A stretch of 64,000 nucleotides of DNA from Planctomycetota bacterium (GCA_021827645.1 JAKAVA010000060.1:1-64000), one strand, 5' to 3'; counted from the first letter of the stretch, positions 53,061-62,120 are shown. Numbers and translations are program-made. Notes: generated by a model from the letters alone, not told the origin.

Positions 53061-56000
53061 CTAAAAGCCGCTCTCTTCCTCTTCCGCTCTTTGCCTTTCC
53101 TGCGCGGCCCGCTCCTTGGACTCTTTCAGCTCGCGCCCCGCCCAGAGCCGTACTGCCTTAAGATCATGGCCGAGGAAGGCCTGCGCGACTTTGGCCTCCC
53201 GCTCATGTTGGCCCGAAATATCGCCCGAGTACATCTGAAAGGAATGCACGCCCAAGCAAAATTCGTTGAGAACCTCCTCGTCGTCACCAAACCGACGCAG
53301 CACCGTGAGCGTCGGCTCAGGGACGATCGGAGTCCCGTCGTCGCCGAGGCGCGGTGCGGGCAGCGATCTCGCCAATCCTCTCGCCCCCTCGACGCCGACC
53401 TCATCGAGCCAACGCCCGACGGCCGGGCCCGGCAGCCGGCCCACGAGCTCCGCGAATTTGAGCGTCCGTAGACGCCATTTCGCCTTCCGATCGAGCGCAA
53501 AGGACGTCAACTCGGCGAGCACGGCGTCCGCGTGCTCGGGCAGAGCGGCGGCCAAGGCTGCCTCGGCCTCCATCACGACGTGCGGGCCCCCGTTGAAAAG
53601 CGCTCCGACGCTGGTGCCGACGACGAAACGGGGCGCAAACGGGATCAACCGCACCATGGCCTCGCGCCAGTAATAATCGGCCCGCGCCGCAGCCGCCGCG
53701 AGCACCCGCTCCGCGAACGCCCGCATCTCCGGATCGCCGAAAATCGCCTCCGCCCCGATCCCGGCGGGCGGCATGGTCTGCGACCAAAGAAAGTGGGCGC
53801 CCGCGCGGGAGGCGACACCCGAACCCGCCGAGGCTTGCGAGAAAAGCCGCAGTGCCCTTTTTACTTCCGCGGTGGTCAGCCTCCGCACCTTGCCCTGCGT
53901 GTCCCGCGTTCCAACGTCGAAGGCGCCCATGTACTCAGGGCCAAGGCGGCCGGATTCCACCAAACGGGCCACGCGATCAAAACCACCCACGAGATCGCCA
54001 CCGGCAACCGCAAGTTGGAAAGCGTCCGGTGGCGATTCAGCCTCCATCGCATCAAGTTGCTCGGCCAGCTTTTCGGCTCCCAGCCCTGGCGACACGGCGA
54101 GGAGGCCGTTCAGATAGCCAAGCGCGAATACGGCACGGTGGTATTTGACTAACGCGCCCACAATGGTATCGATCAACGTGGCGCCCGTGTCGAGCTTGCC
54201 CAATGCCAAGCCGAAATCCCAAGCCGAGCGCGCGGCGTCGGAGAAGAGCCACTCAAGATTTTCCCGGAGCACCGCACCATCGGAAACCATTTCGCTTGCC
54301 AGCGCTGAGAGTTCGGTGTGCCACGGCGAGTCGTCTGCCTCGTTGTATCGGTGGATCGCCTGCTGGCCGACCGCCGCCAGCAGCCGCAGCCGGAAATCTT
54401 TTGGTGCCAGGCTGGCGCGCCATTCGCCAATCTGTGCCTTGGTGTCGGCGGGCAGTTCCCGTCCCGGCGGTTCGTGCGTAAGCAGGAAGTCAATGCCCTC
54501 CAAGAGTTTCGGGAGCAGCTCCTCGGGAAGCTCATCCGCACGCAGGATGCCCTTCAGATCGGCGAGGAAACCGGCGGCGAGCAGGGCCTGCAGGCTCCCG
54601 ACCGCGGCCCGCTTCGCAGCGAGGCTCAGGTTCTGGTTTTTCGAGCTGGCGCACTCTGCCAACAGTTCCACGAGCAGGCGCCAGCAGTCCCCAAGTTCGG
54701 CCTCCGACCCCGGCCGCCACTCCGGCGGGGGAATGCGTCCCATGACCACCGGCGGTCCAACCATCCTCATCCCCACGCCTCTGAGCGACGCGAGTATCTC
54801 GTCGATGGCGAGAGTCACCAGCCGCACCGCAGCCTCGTCTCCGCTGGAGAGGCGATCGCGTAGCATCATCACCCGATCCTTAAATGGCGCTGCGGTCCCC
54901 GACAGGCTCGGCCGGAAAATCTGTTGCCAGATGCGCGTCGCGTTATTTCCAAGGGTCGGCTCGGACTCAGCGAGCGCAAGATGGAACAGTATCTCCTCGA
55001 TGTCACGCAGATATTCGGGAAACGCCATCGCCCGTTCACAAAACCAGACAAGTTCCCGCCGGGGGCCGCGGCCAAAGCCCGCCGGCGCGTGCAGCCGCCG
55101 AAGTTCGTCCACCGGAGTTCCGACCACCAGCCGCTTGAGCGAGAGCAGGTAATCCTCGTCCTCATCCTCATCCTCAGGTTGCAGCTCAACGAGTTGGATC
55201 AGCCTTCGAACCTTGCCGCTCTCAGCGAGGTCCTCCTGCGTCATCTGGCTGACCCATTGGCCGAAACGCTTGGAAACTTCCTGCCTCATCTCGACGGTCC
55301 CGCACTCTTGGACTTGCGCTTGGAACCTGTCGATGAATGCCTCGGGGAGCCGTCCCACGAAGCCCTGCAGATCGCCCCCGATGTGTTCTCGCCACGCCGC
55401 TTGGAAGGCCGCGGCCGCGATGATCTGTGGTGTCACGTAGATGTACCGCCATGCGAATGCAACGAATCCGGGAGCGTCCTTCATGGACCTCGCCTGGCGG
55501 AGTAGCTCGCCTTTTGCCATACCGCAGATGCTTTCCAGCGACTCCAGTTCACCCCTGACCTCGTCCCTGAATCCCACCCTTGGCAGCAACGATATCGCGA
55601 AGAGCGCCCGTCGGTGGTCCGGTCCGAGCCGCCCCTCGATGTACAGGTCGAGGATAAGGCTTGGTGTGGTCCCAAAACCAACATCGTTCCCTAGCAGATG
55701 GACGTTCTGGCACATGTCGACCGCGAGGCGGATGAACCCACGGCACAGATGGGTGATCGCTCGCACCAGCACCGGGTCGATGCCCCCGAAGTTTCTTTGG
55801 ATGATGCGCTCCACCGCCTCGGGGGGAGGCTTCTCAATGACTATTTCCGCGCCCCCGGTTGGCGGCCGCCGCGCGCTGTTGTCGATGCAAATAGCCCGGG
55901 CCCGCGCCGTGTGGCCCTCCAAGGCTCGCCATATCCTGGCCCGCGCCTCGGGCCCGCACTCATCGGCCACAATGATGGCGGCGCAATCTTCCCTGCGAGC

Positions 56001-56804
56001 AACCTGTTCGGCCAACCGAATCGCCGCCCCCTCGTCCCGCGTGTACAGCACGAGCGGTGCCGCATCCCCCGGGCTTGCCAAGGCCTCGCATACCAGCCGC
56101 GTCTTGCCGGCCCCGGCAGCACCCTGGACCGTCAGGCAGGGCTGGTTGACCTGGTGCCCAAGGCGTGCGAAGGCCGCGATCCCCTGGATGGCCGGCTGCA
56201 GACCATCAACGACAATGTAGTGTGGCACAATCCGCCGGGCTTCGTCCCGCCAGCCTTGAAAGGCCAGAAAATCCACACCACGCAGCCCGCCGGGGAAAAA
56301 CCCAGCGCAGATCGCCGGAAATCGGTTTGCCCAGGCGGCGAGCTTGTCCGCCGCCAAAACCCTCGGCGGCGGGGCGCCCTTGTTAATATTCATGGTCTCC
56401 TCGCCCAGAATCTTCTCCCATTCGGCAACCTTCTTGGGCGTCATCCCGCCGCAGATGGCGAACCGGTATCCGTATCCATCACCAATTAGCTTCCGCACGT
56501 AGGGCTTGTTAATCTCCTCCAGCAGTTTGGCTTTCCCGGTCCCGTTGCGTTCCTTCGCCTTGAACTGCCAGACAGTGGGGCAGCCCAGCCAGCCGGTGTT
56601 GTCGCCGGCAACAGCGCCGTGGATGGCGGCGTCTACCCCGCCGTCTGGGTCGTTGACCCGGTGGTTGGTGTCCGCTTGCTCGTTGCGGAGGCCAGCGCTG
56701 CATGCAGCCGCGCGTAGCAAAACGTTCATAAAATCGCTAAAGCCCTTGCCGTCGCCAGCGAACTGGTCGAGATAGGAGTCCTTAATATACCAAATGGGGT
56801 CCAT
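53061..56804 (-). CDS. PD-(D/E)xK nuclease-STAND ATPase fusion (antiviral STAND-like)
   Basis: 1247 residues. N-terminal region (1-170) with DGGVD (54-58) and WQFKAK (79-84), the spacing of a restriction-type nuclease (D..D-x-Q/E-x-K). P-loop GAAGAGKT (228-235), Walker B AIIVADEC (276-283) and a THLCRGFIRLAV helix typical of STAND/AAA+ winged-helix boundaries follow. The rest (about 400-1247) is long, mostly helical and repeat-like, with an EDEDEDED run near 557, as in the target-sensing C-termini of Avs-type proteins, and ends in a Lys/Glu/Gln-rich helix. Inference: it detects an invader protein and then degrades DNA. GGAG is eight bases upstream. Third gene of the operon with the 71-aa and wHTH proteins. 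Confidence 0.8.
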   Translation of the reverse strand: MDPIWYIKDSYLDQFAGDGKGFSDFMNVLLRAAACSAGLRNEQADTNHRVNDPDGGVDAAIHGAVAGDNTGWLGCPTVWQFKAKERNGTGKAKLLEEINKPYVRKLIGDGYGYRFAICGGMTPKKVAEWEKILGEETMNINKGAPPPRVLAADKLAAWANRFPAICAGFFPGGLRGVDFLAFQGWRDEARRIVPHYIVVDGLQPAIQGIAAFARLGHQVNQPCLTVQGAAGAGKTRLVCEALASPGDAAPLVLYTRDEGAAIRLAEQVARREDCAAIIVADECGPEARARIWRALEGHTARARAICIDNSARRPPTGGAEIVIEKPPPEAVERIIQRNFGGIDPVLVRAITHLCRGFIRLAVDMCQNVHLLGNDVGFGTTPSLILDLYIEGRLGPDHRRALFAISLLPRVGFRDEVRGELESLESICGMAKGELLRQARSMKDAPGFVAFAWRYIYVTPQIIAAAAFQAAWREHIGGDLQGFVGRLPEAFIDRFQAQVQECGTVEMRQEVSKRFGQWVSQMTQEDLAESGKVRRLIQLVELQPEDEDEDEDYLLSLKRLVVGTPVDELRRLHAPAGFGRGPRRELVWFCERAMAFPEYLRDIEEILFHLALAESEPTLGNNATRIWQQIFRPSLSGTAAPFKDRVMMLRDRLSSGDEAAVRLVTLAIDEILASLRGVGMRMVGPPVVMGRIPPPEWRPGSEAELGDCWRLLVELLAECASSKNQNLSLAAKRAAVGSLQALLAAGFLADLKGILRADELPEELLPKLLEGIDFLLTHEPPGRELPADTKAQIGEWRASLAPKDFRLRLLAAVGQQAIHRYNEADDSPWHTELSALASEMVSDGAVLRENLEWLFSDAARSAWDFGLALGKLDTGATLIDTIVGALVKYHRAVFALGYLNGLLAVSPGLGAEKLAEQLDAMEAESPPDAFQLAVAGGDLVGGFDRVARLVESGRLGPEYMGAFDVGTRDTQGKVRRLTTAEVKRALRLFSQASAGSGVASRAGAHFLWSQTMPPAGIGAEAIFGDPEMRAFAERVLAAAAARADYYWREAMVRLIPFAPRFVVGTSVGALFNGGPHVVMEAEAALAAALPEHADAVLAELTSFALDRKAKWRLRTLKFAELVGRLPGPAVGRWLDEVGVEGARGLARSLPAPRLGDDGTPIVPEPTLTVLRRFGDDEEVLNEFCLGVHSFQMYSGDISGQHEREAKVAQAFLGHDLKAVRLWAGRELKESKERAAQERQRAEEEESGF

Positions 56805-56897
56805 AGTATTATCTCCAACAACATCTGGCGCGGGCGACGCCAGTATCCCCTCTTGCCGAACCGTTCGAGTTTTTCCAACGGCCGCCCCGCTGAAATA

Positions 56898-57113
56898 TTA
56901 CCGCCGCTCGGATCGTGCGAATTGGCACATCGCGCCGCCGAAATCCGTCCAACTGGCCTTGTGACCGTAGGTGTTCCCCGAGGGATACCACACCACCGAG
57001 CCTTGGGATACGCGCAGGGTGCCGAGGCGATTGCCGTCGATCGCGACATTAAATTCCACATCCGCCTTGCCGAGATCACGCGTGGGTATTGAAAAATTTA
57101 CTTGGTGTTTCAC
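56898..57113 (-). CDS. 71-residue conserved hypothetical protein of the STAND operon
   Basis: Starts with GTG at 57113, which has GGAG eight bases upstream; the longer open frame overlaps the preceding gene and is unsupported. The sequence opens VKHQVNFSIPTRDLGKADVE and contains GTLRVSQGSVVWYP then GHKASWTDF. This is a compact beta-hairpin-rich protein with a W-Y-P turn, of a type I have seen as small standalone bacterial proteins near mobile or defence genes; no function is assigned. It lies 55 bases after the wHTH gene and 93 bases before the STAND gene, so probably co-transcribed. Confidence 0.65.
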   Translation of the reverse strand: MKHQVNFSIPTRDLGKADVEFNVAIDGNRLGTLRVSQGSVVWYPSGNTYGHKASWTDFGGAMCQFARSERR

Positions 57114-57168
57114 CGTACAAACTCCGTAGAAAAAGTAAATCGGATACGCGGCGCCGGAACGCCCGGCG

Positions 57169-57768
57169 TCAGGGTAAATCTTTTTTCGTCGGGCGGCCGA
57201 GGGCGTTGACGAAATATGAAAGCCGTTCCGCCTCGTCGTCCGTGAGGTCCACCGGCAAAAAAAGCGTTGCGATAACATCCGGCCGCAGCGGGAACGGGTA
57301 TTTGATCATCCCGGCGGGCAGGGGAGGCTCGGCCGAGCCCGCGGTCGTGGTTCCGGCCAGCGACTCAGGCAATGTCCCCGAGGCGCCAGCGGTTTGCGCT
57401 TCACTCCCTTCAATCTCCGCATCGCTGCGTTGCATCGGCTCAAGCGACTCCGATTGGCCAAGGGCGGCGAGGCCCACAGAGTTCATCGTGTAGTGCCATT
57501 CAAACCGCGTCGGCCTGCTACCGCGGCCGAGCACCATCTTGCCACACCCAAGCTCCTGAAGCGTCCTGAACACTTCTACGGCGGTCGGCCGGGTTACCTC
57601 GAGGTCGCGCATCAACACCTCGACCACCAGCTCCCTGCGGCGCCGCTGCCGCTGGCTCAGTAACTGGAAGAGTCGCTTGGCAACGCCGTCACTGCGGGCG
57701 TAGTCTCGCAGTTTGGCGATATCCGGCCCGCCACTGGCCCCATCGTTACCGTTCTTTTCATCAGTCAT
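57169..57768 (-). CDS. winged-helix DNA-binding protein, likely operon regulator
   Basis: 199 residues from the ATG at 57768 (GGAG eight bases upstream; an in-frame GTG at 57777 is less likely). A winged helix-turn-helix is visible at about 17-80: LRDYARSDGVAKRLFQLLSQ, RRRELVVEVLMRDLEVTRPT and AVEVFRTLQELGCGKMVLG. A disordered linker leads to a small C-terminal domain (about 155-199) with FPLRPDVIATLFLPVDLTDD followed by EAERLSYFVNAL, a recurrent regulatory tail. As the first gene behind a promoter with an embedded palindrome, autoregulation is likely but unproven. Confidence 0.7.
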   Translation of the reverse strand: MTDEKNGNDGASGGPDIAKLRDYARSDGVAKRLFQLLSQRQRRRRELVVEVLMRDLEVTRPTAVEVFRTLQELGCGKMVLGRGSRPTRFEWHYTMNSVGLAALGQSESLEPMQRSDAEIEGSEAQTAGASGTLPESLAGTTTAGSAEPPLPAGMIKYPFPLRPDVIATLFLPVDLTDDEAERLSYFVNALGRPTKKDLP

Positions 57769-57808
57769 CGCACGCACTCCAAATCAACAAGAAATACAAG
57801 ACACCACC

Positions 57809-57837
57809 ATACTACAACTTAGCTTAGTTCATGTCAA
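57809..57837 (-). promoter_or_regulatory. promoter of the wHTH-STAND operon
   Basis: Minus-strand TTGACA (57837-57832), 17-base spacer, TAGTAT (57814-57809). The -35 is perfect, spacing optimal, and the surrounding region is AT-rich. Transcription would start near 57802, about 35 bases before the wHTH ATG. Confidence 0.75.
57816..57829. promoter_or_regulatory. candidate operator palindrome between -35 and -10
   Basis: AACTTAGCTTAGTT: the halves are symmetrical as AACT-n-AGCT-n-AGTT, with two mismatched symmetric positions. It fills the promoter spacer, where repressor binding would block RNA polymerase. The operon's first gene encodes a winged-helix protein, a natural candidate for the ligand. 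Confidence 0.5.
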
Positions 57838-58073
57838 GCACGATAGTATAAAATTTCTTTTTTAGCGCAGCATAAGCTGTTTCGTGCTATTTTGCGATAA
57901 ATATTATACGTACGCAAGCCAGGCTCCGGCAAGCCAATTCGGGTTTAGGCGTGATTGTAAAAACTAGGCTATATTGTTCCAAATAGTTTCGGTACGCTGG
58001 ACTATGATTGGCGATAGCCGGCGGCGGTGGGTGCGGTGATTGGATTTTTTGGGGGTATGCCCGTGGTGGATTG

Positions 58074-58103
58074 GTGCGGGATACCGGCGCATCAAATGTG
58101 CCG
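58074..58103 (+). repeat. dispersed intergenic palindrome, family B, copy 3
   Basis: GTGCGGGATAC followed by CGGCGCATCAAATGTGCCG: the plus-strand equivalent of the copies at 2158 and 35630, with two arm substitutions. It lies 22 bases before a REP palindrome, making a composite element. Confidence 0.65.
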
Positions 58104-58125
58104 ATGGAAAAACGCGAAAATGTAA

Positions 58126-58147
58126 GCCGGTGGATTTATCCACCGGC
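58126..58147 (-). repeat. REP palindrome downstream of the type IIG gene
   Basis: GCCGGTGGA, TTTA, TCCACCGGC: a perfect nine-base stem. On the minus strand it reads GCCGGTGGATAAATCCACCG then GC and a CTTACATTTTCGC tail, close to the 37.8 kb copy (CTCGCATTTGCG). It sits 14 bases after the type IIG stop codon and may act as a 3' mRNA stabiliser or weak terminator. The rest of 57838-58161 shows no gene. Confidence 0.7.
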
Positions 58148-58161
58148 GGCCACGCCCGGCG

Positions 58162-61100
58162 TCAGATTTTCCGATAGGCCGCGAGGGCGGCGGATTTGGT
58201 TTCCGGCGGCACGAGGGGGAAGGTGGAAAGAATGTGGGCGAATTCGGGCTCGGTGAGGCCGTAAAGATGGGCGATCAGGGCATCCAGCTCGGCGCGGATG
58301 GCGGCCCGCTGGGCCGGGTCGGTTACGCCGTCCTTGTGGCTTTTGAGGCCGACCGCTTTGGCGAGGGTGTCGAACTCGGGCGTGGTGCAGATGAGCCGGG
58401 CGGCCCGTTGGACAATCGGTGCGAAGGCCGCGTCTTTTTCGGTGAGCCGCGGCACAGGGAGCTGGTAGACATAGAAGAAGTTGACGTTGGCCGAAACGCG
58501 CTGCCGGATGACGTAATCGAGCGCGAATGAGTTTAACAGGGCGCAGATCAGGGGCAGCAGCGAAAGCGGAAGTGCCACCGATCCCGACAAGTCCCGGCGG
58601 TGGGCGCACTGGAAGTTCTCGCCGCAGAACGTCGGGGCAATCACGGTCGACACAAGCGTCCTGCTGTCCGTGTTTCTGGCGATTTTTCTAAACCCCAACC
58701 GGTAATCCTGATAATCCAGCGTTTGGCCGGTGTCTTTTTCCCGGCCGAGGATTCGTGCCCGGCCCTCCTTTTCATCCACCCAATAGCGCGGCGCGGCGAG
58801 CTGGTGTTCAAACTGCCAGATCATTTTTCCTTCATAGAGCGGCAGGCGCCCCTTGCCCGGCGCGGTTTTGAAAAGGTCACTGTCGTTGGTCATGTCGAAC
58901 TCGCGGCCGAACCTAACCTCCCAGGCGCCCGGCACGCTTTCGCCCAGCAGCGGAAACCTGAGCATCTTCCGGGCAATCTGGATGTCCAAATCGGACTTGA
59001 ATTCCATGATCGAGAGCGAATCGGGCGAAAACCTGCGCACCAGATCGACAGACATCTGCACGGCTCCATGCTGCGGGAACCGTTCCAGGTCCGCCACCTC
59101 GTGCCGCATGAAGGCGGCGGGAAATTCGGTCGTCGGCCCCCCTTTCTGGAAGGTGAGGACGACAAATTTGAAGCTGCGATGGACGCCCTCGAATATCTGC
59201 CTGCGGTTTTCAAAGCAGAACAGCCCGGCGATGCGCGCACGCTCAAAAAGCATCTGGCGCAGTTGTTTGGCGCCCAGATCGGTGTAGATGCCCGAGGGAA
59301 TCACGATGCCGCAGAGGCCGCCCGGGCGCAGCAGGTTAACGCACTGCTCGGTGAACAGCTTGTAAAGGTTGATGTCTGTGCCGGCCTTTTTGTCATTCAC
59401 CACGCTGATTTGGTTTGCATAATGCGGGGCGGAGCGGAAATAGGCGCTCACGTGCGGGAAGTCGGAAAGATATTCCAGCCACGCCCGGCGGGTTTCCTCG
59501 TCCTTTCCCAGCAGGCGTGCCTGCTCGTCGAGGAAGTCGTGAATTTGCATTTTCTTTCGGGTTATGAGGTCGGAATAGCTTTCAAAAAACTCCTTGCCGT
59601 TGGGCTTGAAAATCTCCCACGGTGGGTTGGTGATGATGGCGTCGAAGCCGCCCCGTTTGCCCAGCACCTCATCAAATTCAAACCCCCAATGAAATGGCTT
59701 GAGCTGCCGAATATCCGTAAGCGCGAGGGCGCGTTTTTTCGGCTTGCCTGCCGCGCCCTTTGACTCATCCCATGTCGCCTCCTCGTACTTGATGCCGAGG
59801 GATTCAAATTGGTCGAGAAGCAGGTCGTCGAGCACCTCGGTGCACGCCTTTTTCTTTTCGTCGATCTCGTCGCGCAGTTCGGCGAGGTCGTTCGCGTAGA
59901 TGGTTGCCCCGCGGTAAATTTCAATCAGGCGGTTCTTTTCCTGCAGGATTTCCCGATAGGATTTCTGGCGGAAAAGATTACCTTGGCATTCCCTTTTCTC
60001 GAATGATTCCCCATCGACGCGCAGGAGTCCGACCAGCGAATTGCCGGGAAGAATGTTGAAATCAATATTTGGAAGCGGTTCAAGTTGTTTGACGGTTTCG
60101 GCCGAGGCGACCAGGGCGAGGAAAAGCCGCAGCCGGGCGATTTCCGTCGCTTCTTCCATGATGTCCACGCCGAAGAGATTGTGGGTGATGATGCTTTTTT
60201 TTATGTAGTAGGCGATGTTGGCGTGCTGCCGCCGGATATTCTCCAGCCAGGCGCTGAGTTCGGGGTTATTGAGGAATTCAAGGCGGCCGATGACCGCCGA
60301 GTAGAGATTGATGAGCGTATTCATCGCCGACACGAGGAACGCCCCGGAGCCGCAGGCCGGATCGAGCAGCGAGAGTCTCGGCAGCACGTCATTGAGGAGC
60401 TTTTGGCACACTGGGGCGTCGAGATCAACGAGCAGATCGCCGATGGAATCGTAGGCCCGCCGTTTAACGCCGGGAAGTGTGGGCAGGTCCTGCGGGGTGT
60501 TGACGGCATCGAGCACGAGCCGGTGGATGGTTTGCTCGCACAGGTACTCGGTGATTTCGGGTCGGGTGTAATAGGCGCCAAAGGCTTTCTGGTTAATGTA
60601 TTTTTCAAAAATGTAGCCGAGGATATGCGGACTGATCTCCCGATCGTCGCCGCCGGGGGTGTCGTTGAGATTCCACGAATATTTGGAGAAAAGATCAAAA
60701 AGGCGGTCGAAGAATGCGTCGGGGACCGTGATGGAGTTCCTGGCCTCGATCGGGTGCGGCAGGAAAAGGCCACCATTGAGGTAGCGGATGGCGCCCAGCG
60801 CCGCGCGGGCGGCGGGAGTGCGTTTATCCTCGGGTTTGGCAAACCCCTCAAAGAAAAGCATCTGCAGAAAATTGGCGTAAAAGCGGTCGCGGCCGGCGCG
60901 CTTGGACTCGGCGAGCTTGTCCTGCAGGTAGTTGAGATTGCCGTCACAGGCGTCCGCACGCTTGAAATCCAGAAAGCCCTTGCGCTGAAGGAAGTAAATA
61001 AACATGAGGCGGTTGAGAAGAATTGAGGCGTACCAGCGGCGATCATGCTGATTTTCAATGCCGGCGATCAGCGTGACGAGGTCGTCATGCGCCTGCTGAA

Positions 61101-61692
61101 ACTCGGTGTAGAACCGCTTGGTGACGGGTTGCACGTCGAGCGCGGCCCTGAGGCGGTTGCAGACATCGGTGAGGGCGACGCCGCCGGGCGACTCGAAATC
61201 TGAGAAGTCGAACACCATCGCGCCGAGCTTGCCGATGAAAAGATCACCCGGCTGGCCGCGCATGAAAGTGTGCTCGCGTGGAAAGGCCTTGCCGCCTTCG
61301 CGCTTGGCCCAGCGCCAGACGCTTCGGGTGCGGCCGGTGTCGGTGAAAATCACAAGGCATTCGTGCTGGATGGCGGCGATTTCCTTGTGGATGGCGGCGC
61401 GGGCATCGGCGGCCGGAATGGTGCCACACTGCACCTCGTAGACGCCCACGCCGGAGAGATCGGCGATATGGCGGCGGGTGATCTGTACGCCCTTGCAGTT
61501 CAGCTCGGCGGGGGCGGAGGACCGCGGCCGGGACCAGCCGAGAACCTCAATGAACAGGTCTTGAAAGCGAAAGTCGCCCAGAAGCTTTCGGGCCTGGGGA
61601 AAATCCATTCGTGGGTTCGAGACGCTCGCACGGGTACCCTGCGGTGGCTCTTTTTGCGCCGACTTTTTTCCCGTTGGCGTATTCGTCTTCAC
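58162..61692 (-). CDS. type IIG restriction-modification enzyme, Eco57I/PglX-like adenine methyltransferase
   Basis: 1176 residues, starting with GTG at 61692 with GGAGGA upstream. N-terminal region (about 30-160) with ECLVIFTDTGRTRSVWRWAK could be a degenerate or divergent nuclease. Then KAFGAYYTRPEITEYL (369-384) and SAM-binding DPACGSG (444-450), followed by catalytic NPPW (689-692), the N6-adenine methyltransferase order. C-terminal ~400 residues carry the target-recognition part (GKMIWQFEHQL, VNFFYVYQLPVP). No separate nuclease, specificity subunit or pglZ/brxC genes adjoin it, so a stand-alone type IIG enzyme is the best reading; a BREX PglX orphan is the alternative. Confidence 0.87.
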   Translation of the reverse strand: MKTNTPTGKKSAQKEPPQGTRASVSNPRMDFPQARKLLGDFRFQDLFIEVLGWSRPRSSAPAELNCKGVQITRRHIADLSGVGVYEVQCGTIPAADARAAIHKEIAAIQHECLVIFTDTGRTRSVWRWAKREGGKAFPREHTFMRGQPGDLFIGKLGAMVFDFSDFESPGGVALTDVCNRLRAALDVQPVTKRFYTEFQQAHDDLVTLIAGIENQHDRRWYASILLNRLMFIYFLQRKGFLDFKRADACDGNLNYLQDKLAESKRAGRDRFYANFLQMLFFEGFAKPEDKRTPAARAALGAIRYLNGGLFLPHPIEARNSITVPDAFFDRLFDLFSKYSWNLNDTPGGDDREISPHILGYIFEKYINQKAFGAYYTRPEITEYLCEQTIHRLVLDAVNTPQDLPTLPGVKRRAYDSIGDLLVDLDAPVCQKLLNDVLPRLSLLDPACGSGAFLVSAMNTLINLYSAVIGRLEFLNNPELSAWLENIRRQHANIAYYIKKSIITHNLFGVDIMEEATEIARLRLFLALVASAETVKQLEPLPNIDFNILPGNSLVGLLRVDGESFEKRECQGNLFRQKSYREILQEKNRLIEIYRGATIYANDLAELRDEIDEKKKACTEVLDDLLLDQFESLGIKYEEATWDESKGAAGKPKKRALALTDIRQLKPFHWGFEFDEVLGKRGGFDAIITNPPWEIFKPNGKEFFESYSDLITRKKMQIHDFLDEQARLLGKDEETRRAWLEYLSDFPHVSAYFRSAPHYANQISVVNDKKAGTDINLYKLFTEQCVNLLRPGGLCGIVIPSGIYTDLGAKQLRQMLFERARIAGLFCFENRRQIFEGVHRSFKFVVLTFQKGGPTTEFPAAFMRHEVADLERFPQHGAVQMSVDLVRRFSPDSLSIMEFKSDLDIQIARKMLRFPLLGESVPGAWEVRFGREFDMTNDSDLFKTAPGKGRLPLYEGKMIWQFEHQLAAPRYWVDEKEGRARILGREKDTGQTLDYQDYRLGFRKIARNTDSRTLVSTVIAPTFCGENFQCAHRRDLSGSVALPLSLLPLICALLNSFALDYVIRQRVSANVNFFYVYQLPVPRLTEKDAAFAPIVQRAARLICTTPEFDTLAKAVGLKSHKDGVTDPAQRAAIRAELDALIAHLYGLTEPEFAHILSTFPLVPPETKSAALAAYRKI

Positions 61693-61881
61693 CGATTCAT
61701 TCCTCCGTTGATTGTGCCGTCACGCGGTAGGGTTTCCCGGCCGATTTCCCCGCAGAACGGCGTGCGGAAATCGCGGCGGTATGGGCAGTCCCGAAGGGTA
61801 GCGTGATCCAATTGTGAGCGCGTTACGGACATCGGCATAGATTATGCGGTACGGGGGGCGGCTTGGCGAGCCGGTGGGGAA
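61693..61881. other. spacer between the type IIG gene and the REP array
   Basis: About 190 bases upstream of the type IIG gene. No gene. The -10/-35 of the type IIG promoter cannot be identified with confidence. Short frames here are in the REP array's shadow. Confidence 0.35.
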
Positions 61882-61908
61882 GCCACGGGGATAAACCCCG
61901 TGGCTCGC
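61882..61908 (+). repeat. REP palindrome at the edge of the tandem array
   Basis: GCCACGGGG, loop ATAAA, CCCCGTGGC, TCGC. Perfect nine-base stem with the same ATAAA loop and (C)TCGC tail as the copies at 37759 and 62707. The array's first unit starts within it. Confidence 0.75.
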
Positions 61909-62120
61909 AAAAGGATGCCGGTGTGTTGGTGGATAACCCGTGACTCGCATAAGGATGCGGGTGTGTCGGTGGATAACCCGTGGCTCGCGTAAGGACGCCG
62001 GTGTGTTGGTGGATAACCCGTGGCTCGCGTAAGGATGCCGGTGTATTGGTGGATAACCCGTGACTCGCATAAGGATGCCGGTGTGTTGGCGGATAACCCG
62101 TGGCTCGCATAGGGATGCGG
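61889..62120 (+). repeat. 40-bp tandem array derived from REP element
   Basis: Five copies with starts at 61931, 61971, 62011, 62051 and 62091, exactly 40 bases apart, plus an initial 42-base unit at 61889. Each unit starts GGATAACCCGTGGCTCGC and continues with AAGGATGCCGGTGTGTTGGT or a near variant. The first 18 bases are the 3' half of the REP palindrome and its CTCGC tail, so the array looks like REP right arms amplified with a fixed spacer. No unique spacers exist between units, so it is not CRISPR. Since 40 is not divisible by three, the open frames crossing it are artefacts. Confidence 0.88.

Noticed and set aside
60085-61026. 313-codon plus-strand frame
   Set aside because: Antisense shadow of the type IIG gene; low-complexity composition and no ribosome binding site.
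61889-62120. CRISPR-like array
   Set aside because: Units are directly adjacent with no unique spacers, and each contains REP sequence; no cas genes nearby.
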